The notes under the pieces: generated by a model
Seen by the model: the letters and a program-made list of their open reading frames with translations, nothing else
Told to the model about the DNA's origin: nothing
Databases searched by the model: none
Shown here: one piece after another, positions 36,609-51,539 of the stretch
How positions within the stretch are numbered: the first letter of the stretch is position 1
How the letters are laid out: the number at the start of each line of letters is the position of its first letter
Made by a program: the position numbers and the translations under genes
Assembly (NCBI RefSeq): GCF_040054535.1
Contig: NC_090795.1
Location: 9,230,501-9,294,500 of the forward strand
From: Antennarius striatus
Taxonomy: Eukaryota; Chordata; Actinopteri; Lophiiformes; Antennariidae
DNA length: 64,000 bases
Direction: 5' to 3'

Positions 36609-39600
36609 CCGAGAGAGACAGAGAGAGGAGAAAGGGAGCCCCCCCACCCTGTCCCCTGTTCATCCACCTATCAGTGAGCCTCATTTATTATGCAGACTGG
36701 AGACCCCTGGGCTAGAGAGGAAGGCTAGTGTGAGAGTGTGTGTGTTTTTGGAAATGGGGGGCTTACATGGGATTCCCACAAGAACACACACACGCATGCA
36801 CACACACAGAACCAAATTCACACAAAGCTGATTCAGTTTCTTACCCACAAACACATGCTGTTGGAGTAAGGGGCCGAGATAGGTAGGGAAGAGGTAGAGA
36901 GAAAGAAATGAAAGAAGTGATTTACGTGTGTTGGATTTCTTGTATCAACTGACTAGTGATGTCTGGTAAAACATGGCTGTTAAGTTTCCAAATGTGTGTG
37001 AGCTATTTTGTGCATGTGTGATCACACAGTCCTTGAGAAATTGTACACAAAAAGATTTGTGAATGAACTCTAATACTGGAAAGAACCTGCAGACGCAGCC
37101 AGTCTTGATAAAAGATGACTGATTAATTTGTCACAAAATTGACACCTTCAATAACAGCAGTAACACCTGAGAATCCATGAAAGGCAGAGAAGCGCCTATG
37201 AGGTTCACTTACAATTTACTGACAGTTTAATAGTACTATAAACTAATTCTGAAAAATGTGGTCTAAAATATTTGGGTGTTTTTTGATGCAAAAATCTTGA
37301 AAGGATTCACACAAACTGTGTATTGCTAAAGGTTGTGCTGTGCCTTTCATTTTTTAAAAAATTAATAGCAAGTTTCAAACATAGTCAAATAAAATTAAAT
37401 AAATAAATAAAATTACCAGTCACTGCATTTTATTTTTCATTCCTGTTCCATTAATCACTTGATGGCCCCTCAGATTTATCTGGTTACACACTGGAAGGGT
37501 CAGTAGCCTCAGCATAGGAATCACTAGACCCAACAACGGTACATACAGAAATAAAAAACAACCACACCTCCAGGTTGATTTTATCAGGGTATTTTCCTTT
37601 GAATCTTTTAGTACATTTTGCTGTAATACAGCATACAGTATATTTAACTTTATTATGTACAGGAAATATATAATACAAAAAGTGCATTATCGTTAAACTC
37701 CAGAAAACAGCTAAATATTTCATCCGGCATTTGCAACAAACAGGTCTTTATAACATGAGCATCACGTTGTGATAACAAAGAGTGGACCTTAATATTGTGT
37801 AAATGCATATCTGATTACTTCTAGCCACTCAGATATGGGTTACATAGGGATAAGGTTCAATGACCTGCTGACACTGTGCATGCTAATATAAAAGTTAAAT
37901 AACAAAACTAGACAGGGTATTCCCAGGACTGGTAAGTTATTTTTGTACCATGGTCCATTAGTTTCCTTATACTCAGCTGAAGACATGCATTAACAGCACA
38001 ATTAAAAAAGCTATGTCCTAATCTTTTAAAAGTCCCTGGGTAATGTTGGAAATGACCAGAGGAGAAGGGGAGAGGGGGAGGGGACGGGAGATAAAGGGAG
38101 GAAGGGGTGGAGAGAAACTCAATCTAAAGCACCAGGTGCACCTTTTGTCGACATAATCTCCCAACCCTTGAGACCGTGCACACAGGCCAACATATACAGC
38201 CTTTCTTACATACACATGCTGCCTTTTCGGCCGGGGGATTTGGGTACTCGGTTGGCTCTGGTCACATGTAGTTGTGGGTGGGGGGGCTCGTTTGTACAAA
38301 CGGGGCTGGGTCCATTTTGATCGAACCATTCTTACATAATAATCAATAGGACAAAACCTTTAACTTTGGACTGTAACAATGGTATGGATTTATCACAACA
38401 AGCTAACTGTGTGTGTGACATTGCTGTGAAAAGATTTTCTTGTGGAGAATTTAACGTGAAAATCCAAATGTGAAGTTTTTCCTCTGATTTATCATTTACG
38501 AAAAAATAATAGATGTACGCACATAAAAGTGCAATTCTTAATGAATCATTTTGTAGCATGAATACTGCTCTGTTGCTGAAGCCTTACAGTTTGACCAGTA
38601 TGATGTGCTAACATTAGCAAACTAAGTAGCAGACTTCAAATATAAGTGACATACCTGCCCGTTCACCTTACGTCTCATCTCTTGACATGTAAATGTTACA
38701 TTTTGGAATCTGTCATTATCGTGTCGTAGCCCTGCAATTACATGAGCGTTTTGTCAAGCATGCAGTGAGTGTTCTCATGAATGCTAAATATCCTTCCTTG
38801 CTTTCTAGAATAAAAAAAAAAAAGCAACTCGCTCCAGAGGTAAAACCAAATCTTAAAGGGGCTCTCAGTGTGTGTGTGGGGTGGGGTGGGCAGGCAGCAA
38901 GACCTTAGCTTACACCCATTGTGGGCCTACAGGCATGCATTGATGGCTGTCAATCAGTCCACTATGTTGTACAGGAAGGACAAAGGAGGGGAAACAAAGA
39001 TGTGTCTCTAGAGAATCATCACTTGTGGTGCATATAAAAGCTCTAAAATCTCAAAACACATTCCTGCATAACACACACATGCAACGGTTTTTTACCGCAG
39101 TGGGCTTCAATGGGCCAGGCGCCCCTTGCCCACAATCCCTCACCCATCGTCCTTTAAGCTCAACTCCTAAACTCCCTTAAAGCCTCAAGTGGGGGCGAAT
39201 CCAAGGACAGAGCAGGCTGCTTATTGTGATTTAATCTCTCTGCCTCTTCCTTCTGCCAGAGCAAACATCAAATATGGCCTCCTTATCAGGCCTATCCTGC
39301 TCTATCTATCCATCTATCACCAATCAATATCTCCTTTTTCTGTGTGTGCAGGCTTCTACGTATGTTAGTCTGTGTGAAACAGGTCTTAAGGGCTACGCTA
39401 ACTAAGGTCAAAGATCACATATAACCCTCCAGCACAGGATTGACAGATGTGACTGGAGAAAAACAAGATAAAAGAGGAAGTGGAGAGGAAAGCAGGACGA
39501 TTTATACCAGTTATGTGAGTCCTAAACAACAGATCACAGTCAAGCGTTTTTTTTTATCGCTTCTGTTGTTTCTGCAGCAGCTTTGACTTCACCTCAGGCC

Positions 39601-39986
39601 AGAGGCAGACGTCAGATCAGCTTACCTGGGTGAATGATGGCCTTAAACAATAGACTGGAAGCTATGAACGAGTCTGTGCCACTGCATTGTCGCACAGTGG
39701 TAAATGTAACTTGTTACTGGACGCTTCCTTCAGTAACAGAGTATAACAATCTATATCAGATGGTGTTAGCGTCTTGTGCTTTCTGTTTCCAGTGAGAGAG
39801 AAGAGCCAAATGTCACGCCAAAGCCTTTGACCACCAGGTTCAGAGAACACACACGTGTTCCATCTACGTATGTCCACACATTGTGAATTTAGGTAAGGGA
39901 GAAAGTGTGTGCATGTGCATTGAGGAGGAAGAGGACGCTGTCCGAACCTTCATCCACCATGAAACAGATTGGAAAGGTAGGAAGGT

Positions 39987-40019
<33 letters not shown>

Positions 40020-43000
40020 TCCTTTGTTCTGTCAAGGACTTAACACCATCAGAGTGTACAGTGTGTCAGGAGCACACAGGCATATATCAACTTCAATCTC
40101 CTTTTAATGAAAAATCCTGCCCTCTCTAATATGTGCAAATTAACCTCTTCTCCTCTCTCCCTTCCTCCTCCCCTCCTGCCGGTTCCCCTCCTCTTTGCCT
40201 CTCCCTTTCAGAGGCCCCTCACTCCCTCTCTTCTCTCTTGCTCTCCACCCTTTTCTCTGTCACTCTTATTCCCCACTTTCCTCCGTTGCGGCTTCACTTT
40301 CACCAGTTTTTCCATCTCTGTCTCCTGCTTAGGTGATTACAAGGGAAGTAAGAGATGCACTCCTGTGGTCCTCTGGCTTGTTGCTTCAGCTAACCCAACC
40401 TCACCACAGCAATTATCTAGATGACTTAGTTGTAAAAAAAAAGCAGAAAAACATCCTGAAGTCAGTGTCCAGCAGCAGAATTAAAATCCATCTCTGCTCT
40501 CTTTGGTTTTCATCTGTGTCTCTCTCACGCTCACTCCGAATCATGCTATTACCCTGATTATCCTGATGAGTTGGTCAGATCCTCGCCTTCTCATTCTACC
40601 CATGCTGATTGTAATTTAGAAATTACACCTAATGAGGAATTTTTAAAAAACACGGCAGCCGCTCTCTGCTGCCAGCTCCACGCTGCTCTCTGCCCTAATG
40701 GATTTCCTGGTATGGAATCCATTTTTCCCCCTTTCTGCCCTGCAGGGGGTCCAGCTACCCAGAACCTTCCCTCCTCCTCTGCTTTCACCCCCTTACATAC
40801 CCCCCCCACCCCCTCCCCCTACTCCACTAATTGGGGGTGACTGGTTTTGGTGAAAAGAAGTCATAATCATTGTTTCTGCCGCTAATTGAAGTGGTTAAGT
40901 GTACGGCATCAGCTTGCAGAATGAGGATATTAAGTATGATTAAATTTACATTTTTTTAATCGGAACAGCTGAAGTGCTAATTTCCTCTTTATGTTTTTGT
41001 TAGCCTTCATACAGAAGTTTGCTCAAGACAAATGCACATGCTTTAAGAGAATATTGAATTTTTGATTGTATTTTTTTTTTAATGAAAAACAAATAATGCA
41101 TATAAACAACACCTTTTCATTCATCAATAAATAATGAGAAATGTACCTTTGATGACTAACAGGAAAAACATCAGAGAATCAAAAGAAAATTCTTCACATG
41201 ACTTCTCTTTATTTCATGGAGGAATGTCACACATCTGATGTCCATGGGTTGTAGTTTTAACCTGTCCTGTTAGTCTAACAAACATCCGTACAATGTGTGT
41301 GCATGTGGATGCATTTTGCAGAAATGCGGGGGGGGGGGGGGCAAACACACACACTCACACGGGCACACATGCAAATCAAAGGCATCAACAGCTTGTGATG
41401 AAGTGAGACGTTGTGGCATAAACAGAGTGTGCCGTTACCATGGAAGCCACTTTCACCTCACAGGCCGAGAGAGACAGAAAAACACAAAGAGCCAACAAGA
41501 CAGGGTGGGAATGACAGAAAAACAGTAACAAACAGACGGACAGACATTTAATCACTCTTCAAACCCTTTGGAGTTTTTCACCAATTTTATCGGCCTGGGA
41601 CTGGGAAAAAAACCATTTTATTTGTACAGTAAGCATTCTAAAGAAGAGAAGTTCATTGAAATGTTGTTTAATAGCTGGTTGAACATTCACAAGTTTAATG
41701 AGCAGCAGCAGACAGTTGCTGTCGGAGGGTTTTGTGGCTTTGGGGTCACATCTGTCCCTGTTTTGGAACCTTTTTTTCTTTTTTGGTTCCACTGCAGGTC
41801 ACAACCTTTTAGACTCTAACTCAGAAGGCTTGAGGCAACAATTTTGTCAGAAAGCAAGTTTACCACACAGGCGTTTGTTCTTTGAAGCTTTCATTCATGC
41901 AGTAATTGGGACTATTTAGGATCATTAGTTAATAAGATATTTAAACCCATTGCATCAAGAATTCTTCAGATTAATATAGATTTATTGTTTCTTTTTTCAT
42001 TACATTTAATGAGGAAACCCATAAAGATGATTTGAAATTCTGGACTGTTAGAAGTGGAACAAATCACTTCCTACATTTTCTGCATTGCACTGAATGTCCA
42101 CTTCATTCACCAATTTATTATGAGGAAGCCCATTGCAGGAAATTAAACATAGTGATCTGGTCATCTGAGATGATACGAGCTATTTTAGTGGAGAATCACA
42201 AGCACAAGATATGTTTTTCATTTGGAAGAGACTGTAATGACACATTTCCTCCCTTTGTCATTCCTGAATGATCAATCTCAGTCCAATTGAAAGCTCCATC
42301 CATTGGTTATCTTTTTAAGATGTACTGTAGATGTAGGTAACTTTTACAAGTGGCAATTTAGAAATTAGAAAAGAAGAAGCATGTGGCTTGATAATGTTTC
42401 AGGGTAGGAAATAAAATACAAAAATTCACCGAGGAAGACATGATCTTCTAAATGTCCAAAGTCTGTTTTGTCAGTTTGATTGACAATTCTTTGTCTTTTT
42501 GCATGTTGGGAGCTTTGCTGGTGACCTCAAACCCTGCATGACACTGAGTAAAGAAGAAACTAGAGTCCATACCTCTTGCAAAAAGGTCGGACGAGCAACG
42601 CTGCAGTGATGCTAGCTTTCAAGGTTTGCTACAGGAGGTAATCAGAGGAAAATATGTCCTCTCCTCCTCTTCTTCTTTTAGACTGCCATTAGGCCAGCCT
42701 GCTTCTGTCTGGGAAAATTGATTTTCTCCCTCCCCTCCTCCTCTCCGGTTTCCTCATCTTTTTATTCTTCTCGGGTTCCATTTGAGGCTTGTTCATCCAC
42801 TCTCAAGAGCAGTTCTATGAGACAGAGAGAGAGAAAAGAGAATAGTTAGACCACGACAGGTTGTTCACACATATAGTTACCCACCCCCCATCAGCAGCCA
42901 TCATGACTCGAGCCTGCAGTGCTTCCAACTTCTCCCTTTCTCCCTTTTCGTCTTTACTCATCCTCATCTGCCTAATCCTTTACTTCCTCTACTGTTCTTT

Positions 43001-44284
43001 CTCTGTCTCTTCCTCTTTCTGTTGCTCTTCCACCAGTTGTCACACTTGCATCCAACCCCCATTCTCAGAGCCAAGGCTGGAATCAATGCAACATTGATTT
43101 TCCTATCAATGAACATTAGTATGATCAGACTGCTGTTTGCACTGCCCTACCCCAAAAACTGCACACACACACATGGACTGAGATAACCAGTTGCAAAAGG
43201 GATCCCAGATTTCATCACTGCTCAAAATACACCAGGTACTGTGGACACAAAGAAAAAAAAAAGCAACAGAAATAACTTAGGGTTAAAAAAAAAACAAGCT
43301 GTAAGTTGAAAGTACAGAAGCCAATCAATGTGAGTCATGACAGAAAAGGTAGGAAATTAAATCAGACTGAGCAGAGTTAGTGTTTATTTGTGCATAAAGG
43401 AAACAGCCATTGGTCAACTGAGTTTATTTGCCATGGAATAATTCAGTCTGATTGGGAACCAGCTCAGAAAATAAAAGCTGCTGATCAGGACACTGAATGG
43501 ATGCATGTGCTTCATCCACCTTTGGATGTCGTTCACGTCACCTCACCCACTCAAAGCTAGACAAACATAAACGCACACAGACACACATCCCTGTCTTCTC
43601 TCTCCACCTATAATGGGCTCTGATTCAGGTGGAGATTGACACTTTTCTTTCTGCTGTGCTCCTTTTGTGCTGCATTCATTCCTCACAAACCAATGACCGC
43701 CTCTCAGAGATCACATTTTTGTGTACATCAGCTACATATTGCATCACCAAACAATGACTCCTTGCTTAGACTCTGCACGACCGTCTTCAATTAGCCCTGC
43801 TTTTGGAGGGAGAAAAGAAGGAGGGGAAACAGAATAAATATTTTCTGTTTTCTGATTGCCACTCTGGGTTTGTAGACTGACCAATACACACTGATAAATA
43901 AATTAACAACTTTGAAATTAACTAATTTTCCAGGTTGAGAGTCTGGGCATGTGATTACAGCACATTAACACCGACTATAAATAATGTTCTCTAGTAAAAT
44001 TGTACTCCTCCTAATTACATCTCGCTCTATCCTCACCTCTTTCTCTTGTCAGCCAAAGAGAAGCTGTGTATACTGATGGAACAAAGAAACATCCTTTTTG
44101 GGGAGGCTTGCATGAAAGTTGATCCACAGTTAGGACCCCCTGTACAAGGAAACTGAGATGTCTCAGGGCCGTCCTTAACTCTGCCTGATTGTAAAGTGTT
44201 TTAATTTGAGCTGCAGTGTATTTCTGCCTCTGTCTGCCTGCCTCTACCATGAATGCAAGCCTGCTAAGATCGATCTATCTATCC

Positions 44285-44390
<106 letters not shown>

Positions 44391-45229
44391 GTGATTTTCT
44401 GTTAAAATGTTATGGGGTTTTTTAAAAATTAATATATGGAAGAAAAATGTTTTTCCATTTTTAAAATGTTTTTGTGTGTTTATTTCCCAAAGCTTAGGTA
44501 TGCTCATGGGGGGAAAAATAATTAGCATAAGGATAAACAAGACTCACATTAAGACCTGCAGATTTCATTGGTTCTTGGGTCGATGACCTTCAGAAATAAA
44601 GAGGCTGCAAAAGCTGACTTTCACACTATGATACAAAACTGCTTCTTCAAAACAACACAAAGACATTCTTTCCATAACAATGTCATCCAGGCTTGATGCA
44701 GCTATCAAACTGGCCTTGAGTTAAAAGTCTATATTTTGGACTGCAGTTGAAATGTGCTGGCAGAAAGTATTTGCTGGTGTAACAACCTCAGTTCAGGGCT
44801 TCAAAGGCAGGTAAAAGGAGGAATACAGTATTCATGACTTTTATTGCTGCATTCAAGATATGAACTGCTGCAGGAATGTTCCTCCCTGACCAATACTTCA
44901 AAATTCTCTGACTACAAACTTCCCTGGGACACACACAGCTCCAGAATCAGTGTACCTGTGGGAGCTGGGGAGAAAGGGGGAGACTGCTGACTTTCTTTTG
45001 GCAACATGTCAAATGAGACTATAACCTTTTTAACCACAAAGTTCAATTACTCACTTTACTCACTTTGATCCAGACCTGTGCCTCTGATTGAGGCTTTACA
45101 TGTGGGCTTCGGTTAGGTCGGTCCTGAATAAACCACTCAGCAACACACATGGGCAACATTTATGGATTCTTCTAGAGGAAGAATCTCCAACAACTGTACA
45201 GTGATGAACCTAAGAGTTTTTACGCGGCT

Positions 45230-45690
45230 GTAAAACTAGATCTTGTTCCAAATAGGGCGCTTTTCTTTCGGATACGTTGACGTAACGTAGAGTGAGACAA
45301 ATGCTCTTCATCTGGCTGCAAGCGGAGCTCAACGGATTCAAGGAGCCGGTCGCGCTCTGTGAGCGGCGGGGGGAAATATGGCGGGTCCACCGTGAATATA
45401 CATGGAAAAAAACACGCGGTCGTGTTCCATTTATTTATTTATTTATTTGGGGACAAATGTGAATTGTGTGACATATGTATAAATGTAAGCACCCATTTTA
45501 ATTTGCACGACGTCAACTGTGCTCCGTTTGAAGCGGCCGGGAGGAGACAGGAGGTGTAGGGGGGGACGGAGCTCCTGAGAGCGGCGGCAGCAGCAGCAGC
45601 GGCAGCCGGCAGGAAGCTGCTATTCACCGGCTGCGGGGGGAGGAACAGCTGCCTCCGAGCGCACAGGGAAACACCGGCTCCTCCTGTCTC
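45230..45690. promoter_or_regulatory. Isolated CpG-rich island, owner unknown
   Basis: GC- and CpG-rich DNA with a TTGACGTAACG element near 45278 that resembles a CRE/bZIP site, an ATGGCGGG phrase near 45378, and a GCGGCAGCAG trinucleotide stretch near 45583. It is surrounded by AT-rich DNA. It looks like a promoter, but no coding first exon for a known gene was found on either strand. A non-coding RNA start or a remnant promoter of a lost gene are both possible. Confidence 0.45.
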
Positions 45691-46049
45691 AAAATAACGA
45701 AATAACGATACATGTGTTAGTTTAATATTAGAAATAAAATTTGAGTCAACTATGTGATGGGTAAAATATAGTTTTATATTTTAACCAGTATATTATTTTT
45801 ATGTGAGTGAGACATAAAATAGTCTGAGGGTTTTTGTAAATAAAAAAGACGGATTAATCAGTATTTATTATATTATAATTTAGAATATTATTTATAGTAG
45901 CAGTAGCGATAACAATGAATGTCGTATAATATTAATATAATAATAAAGAAGGAGAAGAAGTTGTCACTTTATTCTTGACCTATCTGTAGCACTGATAAGC
46001 AATTATTAAATAGACCTACAATTCTAGTTGAAACATGATCGTTCTTATT

Positions 46050-46118
46050 TATCCTTGATGAGCTTTGAAATGTCTTCAAATATAATTAAGCGCTATACAA
46101 ATAAAAGTTGATTGATTA
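46050..46118 (+). mobile_element. SINE-type 3' tail fragment
   Basis: The sequence AGCTTTGAAATGTC...GCGCTATACAAATAAAAGTTGATTGATT is typical of the 3' tail of common fish short interspersed elements, with the GCGCTATA-AATAAA block and ATTG-like tail. Only the tail is recognisable. Confidence 0.6.
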
Positions 46119-46875
46119 ATAGTTCTAAAATGAGCAAATGGATATTTTCATTTTTGCGCAGCACAGCGCTGAAAATGAGAAAGTGAACACCAGGATAAAC
46201 GCTGTGCGCCCTCGTATCTCCTGATTTTACGCCAAGTGATATTTTAATTTTATTTAATATCCTCCCAGCACACATCAGGCCTTAAGTGTGAGGAACACTG
46301 ATGGAAGCTGCCCGGTGACCCCCAACAGCTCCTGTGGTCATCGCACTCGCACTAGAAGGGTAACAAAGCTAAATCTGGAGTATGGATGTTTAGTTACACT
46401 TCTATAATCTACAGTCCACACGGAGGCTCTGTTTTTGGTGACCTGTCTGGCTTACTTTCCCTGCCGTCCCGGTGGGTGACGCCGGTGCGGGTGCCGGCTG
46501 TGTTATAGCAGGCATGCGCGCTCCCGTGGAGGTGAACGTGAGCCATTCAAATTTCCATATAGCCTATGTCCTGTCACAAGGGAGACCCCCCCTACCCCAC
46601 ATACACACACACAACCCCCACTCTCCCTCCTTTCTTTGTTCCCCTCTGGTGACCCCCCCCCCCCCATTAGAGCGCCCTCCTGTCAGACTGAGACAAACCA
46701 CACCACTGCCACCCAGCGGCCGGGGGACGCGCATGACCGTGCGCGTGCACTCTTTTCTGCTGTAAACCACATACATTTACATTAAAATACGTCCTTACAG
46801 CTTTAAGACTTTCTAAAAATCAACGTATCCACCTAGTCGTGCGGTTCTTTTTCCGAGTCCACCCACGTGACCTGC

Positions 46876-46906
46876 AGAAGTGTCCTTGAGCAAGACACTG
46901 ACCTCA
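46876..46906 (+). mobile_element. SINE-type fragment (CTTGAGCAAGACACTG)
   Basis: GTGTCCTTGAGCAAGACACTGA is a phrase shared by many teleost short interspersed repeats. Flanks are diverged, so this is a short relic. Confidence 0.5.
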
Positions 46907-47482
46907 TGCTGACCTCTCCGGACTCCCCTCCTCGTATAGGATTATGATGTTAAACTTACAGAAATGTGTTTTTCTTTTTCAGCACCCTATCTGACGGATT
47001 ACACATCCAAAATGATGAGAGCGTATGGGCTCTGCAGGATAACAATTTAATTAGAGTCATATATAACCCGCTTAATGAGGTACTTAACTGGATGATGTTA
47101 ATTACAGATTCTATATGGCCGTGATTTTTTTTTTCTGCAGGGCATCTTTTCTGTCATGCATTAAGCAATCAGTCCATCTGCACCAACCTGATGACGCAAA
47201 CGGTTTCACTGAGGCCTATATGTTTATTTATATACTGTTATAATCTGAGATTTAAAAAAAACAACAACAAGAAAGTACACTCATCTTTATAAATCAAGAT
47301 AGCACATGTTAGAAGAACAGAATGTGTAGAATCTGATCAGGTCTGAAATAAATGCCTTAAAAGCAACGAGGAATGCACTAAAATGCTGAGGAAGGGGAGC
47401 GCGGGATGTATTTTTTCCAACAGGGGGCAGAATCACTCTTTAAATTCGCTCTTCCTCTCTTTCCAACGGTCTTTCTCCGTCG

Positions 47483-47585
<103 letters not shown>

Positions 47586-48625
47586 CCCTTTAGAATTTGT
47601 TTATTACTGCAAGCATTTTTCGATTTTGACAAAGAGGTAACGTTTTTGTGTTCTCCAGGGAAGTGAAATTAAGCTCTCTCCTGTCTCGGACTGTGTTAAA
47701 TTTTTAGAATAATAAAAAGATATGAATCAGAGCCAGTTAATTTTTGTTTTTTGTTTTTTTTGTTAAGAAGTTATCGGGGCTCTTGACCTCGGATCCGGTT
47801 TAATGCGCCTTTATAATCTCCTCAAATTATAAATAAAGAAAAATATGCTTGTTTAAATCTTGAAAATAATTAAAGTTGACAGGCTAATTTTCACCTTATT
47901 GTATTTATGACCCCCACATTTAATCAACAGTCCAGGAAATTAAATATAATTTTATAGCTCTGTCTAACAAATACAGTCTTTTCAAGAAAAAGGTAAAACT
48001 GTCTAAAGATGTGTTATCTTCTCTATAATTATTATTTTCTCGGCCAAAACGTTTCACTTGGAATCTCGCTTTCCTCACTGTCAAACAGCAAACAGTGAAT
48101 ATATATAAAGAAATATTTTCTGGTTTCGAAACCCAGCCTTCAGTTCATTTTACTAAGGAGCAGTCACAGAAACAAAGATGGAGTTTTGTTTTTGTTTTTT
48201 TTACATGCTTTGGAGACAAATTCCAGATTTGTTCCTTTTAGATACTGACAGTAATGTTTCCCTTTAGTTCAGCACTTCTCACAGAACACTCTTGAACATA
48301 TATTTGCAAATTAACTACATGTTCAGTAGCAATGGAAAGCACGGTCAGACTGAATGCATCATAATTCACGTGAAATGTAGTTGTTATTTTTCACTCAGAA
48401 TATCCACATATAATCAATGTAAATCAATGGGGCCGTTGAATGATCAGAGAGTAATTTCTCGAATAAAATCCTCGGCAAAAATAACACATCAAGAATTTTA
48501 TTTGGATGTGAGGGTCTAAAAATGAGGCTGATATTTTATGCGAATACTTCTATCTAAAGGGAAACTGCACCCTGTCAAACACTGAATTAACTCACCAACT
48601 ATACAACAACATCCATTTTTGCTTT

Positions 48626-48684
48626 TGAAATGTATGTTGATGTAATTCAGCGCTTTACAAATAAAAGCTAATTGATTGATTGAT
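48626..48684 (+). mobile_element. SINE-type 3' tail fragment
   Basis: TTCAGCGCTTTACAAATAAAAGCTAATTGATTGATTGAT has the same GCGCTTTA-AATAAA plus ATTG-repeat tail as the copy at 46050, in the same orientation. Confidence 0.6.
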
Positions 48685-49386
48685 ATAATAGCAGCTAAAT
48701 GGAGATGCTGTCTGCGGATATTGTGTTCATGGTTCTATAATGTTCTCAAGAGAAAAACCCGAACATGATAACATTGGTGCTCTGTCTAGGTGTAACTCCT
48801 GCACAAAGTTAGAGAAAGCTTATTAATATAACACGACAGAGTTTACGCACAACAGGGATCTGTGGACGCTCTATAGAAGGATTGATGTGTTCATGTTTCG
48901 ATTTTACTGCCTTTATAAGGTGCTGTGAGAAAAGAAAACACGTCACTAAAACCAGAAACCTACCTGACTGTCAACATATTTTACATATGCCCATTCAGAT
49001 AAGAGAGTTTTATATGTTTAGGAGAAAAAACAATGAAAGAGATTAAAAAGAAGATAATCTGCACTCACAGTTCAGAAAACCCTCATAGGAATATTTTTCA
49101 CACACATAACAGATTCTAATAAATGTGCCGGTTGATTGGTCCCTGTCTCACGGGCTGGTTATGGAAATATGCTCCCATCTTGTTGACAATGCACACATTT
49201 TCCAAGGTCATGTTACCGGCGTCCTCTTAAAGGGGATGTCGAGACACCCAGAGGTAGAAAACAATAACCCACTTCAACGGGATTATTCTGCCCAAGGATT
49301 AACATCACGATGGAACAGCCGTGTCAGATTAACAGAATAGTTTTAATAGATCAGCCTGATTTATAGCACTACATTTTGAAACAGAG

Positions 49387-49389
<3 letters not shown>

Positions 49390-49469
<80 letters not shown>
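49390..49469 (+). repeat. (TA)n microsatellite
   Basis: Pure TA repeat of about 80 nt, capable of cruciform extrusion. Confidence 0.99.
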
Positions 49470-49472
<3 letters not shown>

Positions 49473-51539
49473 ATGATGTCTAATAACTTACATTTTATGA
49501 AACATAATTTATTCATTTTTAGCTTTACAAAGTTTATCTGATTAAACCACGACAGAGCACATTCGATGTCATTTTAATGCACTCAGATCATTGACTCTTA
49601 CAAGACATCGTAGGTTAAAAGGACATTTCCAGAACTTGGAAAAAAAAGTGTCACCAGATACATGAACGAGTAAAAAAAAAAAAAAGTAAATAAGAAAATA
49701 AGTAAATGGATGGTCTCCAACAGTTACGATGAGGGTAGTTGTCTTCGTTGTTACAAGAGAAAAATCACAGAAGCAGCGAAATAATGAAGAGGAAACCCTG
49801 ACCTGTGGTCAGCTGTTCAGTTATATGTTAAACAGATGGGGCTAAGGGTGAAGTTGGGAGGATTAGAGAGACAGCAGAAACACAACAGTTCACACAGTTC
49901 AGGACTACATGACTGATTTACATGGTTTATTATAGCAATAGGTCTTACTTCCATTACCGTGCGTTGCACCGCTTTACTTTCATACTATTTAATGATGCCT
50001 TTATTTTGAAGGAATTAGACAAGAAAAAAGAGCATTCAGTCGAGTAGAAGAAAATCAGCTTTCTCATGAGGTTTATGACGCAGAACTGTTGACACAGCAA
50101 CAAAAGATGGCCTGAAATTATCCTGGGGAAGTCAGAGTGATAAGCGCATCGCGATGACAGACGTATCTGGAAGAGAAAATGAAACAGAGAGAGAGAGAAA
50201 GAGAGAGAGAGTGAAGGCTGATCTATTTCACAACCAAACCCGGAGTCAAAATGGACTTTGGACAAAGCGCGGAGTCAGAGGTCAGTCCGATAGCTGGCAG
50301 AGCACTTGATAACGGAGGACGTGGCGATGAGGCGAAAGATGGAGCCTAAAATTAGTATCCAAATTTCTGAAAGCGGTGCGTAAACAGGCACCCCTCCTCC
50401 CCCGAGAGTTTAACAACCTGTTAACTAGTTTCAAAAACAACAACAGCGCAATCTTTACAGCTCCAGATTAAATGGGAGCCTTTGTGCGCAGAAGTTTAAA
50501 TATATAATAAACCCAAACCCAAACACTCAGTGTAGATGAAATTTTCACTTCATCTGGGATTTCAGCTCTCTAGAATAACAGTGTTCCTGTGTGTTACTTG
50601 AATACTGTACCGACTAAAGCATGCAATGTTTTTCTGAACAGTTGCAGAAGTTCAGCAGGCAATAAAGAGCAGTTTGCGCCAGTGAGGTACAATTTCATGC
50701 GTCTTTTTTTTTTTAAGCAGAAGGGAATTTCCTCACTTTGTAGCGTAATTTGTCATGTGGACCAAGATTGAATTATACAGTCATTAGACGTGTTTTAGCT
50801 GTCGTAATGGAATTCAATTCTGGCTTATACTGCCCTGTGGTGTTTGCGCTGACTTCACTTTAAATGAGTCTTTACCTCCAGCTGTCGATCTTGATCTTCG
50901 TCGAGAGAAATCAATCAGGCACATTAGTTGTTTATTATATCTCTCTATTGGACAGAAAATAATCTCTAGAATGATCTTTTAGAGACTGAGGAATAACCTT
51001 TATTAGAAAAACTTCACAGAACAGTGATTCCCATATTTTTTTCCCGGCTGTATGTCCTTTTCCCTTTACGCATGAACTCACAGACCCTATTTGATGAAAC
51101 ATGCCCCATCTGAACTACTTTTATATGTATTAAATTTAAAAAAAACAAACCCCAACCCTGCAAGAATACCGGTGGTATAGACATTGAATTTGATATTACC
51201 TGTAAAAAAAACAACCCCCCCCCCCATCCCCTCCGGTGCGGTTCTATCCCACCATCATCAGGTTCACCTCTTCTCCTGCACACGTGACATTGACTGACGT
51301 GGGTTCAGTCCTGGAATTACGACCCATATCTGTTCTGACAATGTGCAAAATCAACCCACTCTAGCTCCAGGGCTACTTTAGCAGATAAAATGTTCAACTA
51401 GTGGAGCATCAGTTTACTTTCAGATCACCGAACATACAGGTGTGTCTATGAATGACTCCATCTTTATTTGAATGCACTCGTGTATTTGAGAACACCTCAT
51501 CACCACAGACTGATCTCCGTCCTCAGACGAGTCCACGCT

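Noticed and set aside
36400..36831. Long open frames of repeating VCVC, HTHT or RERE on both strands
   Set aside because: They are direct translations of CA/TG and GA/TC microsatellites (also at 13171, 24156, 24484, 33509, 35288, 47378) and have no protein character.
38018..38329. Minus-strand 103-residue frame considered as a dnajc1 or unknown gene exon
   Set aside because: No J-domain, SANT or other motif. The C-terminal part is pyrimidine-rich low complexity, so evidence is insufficient.
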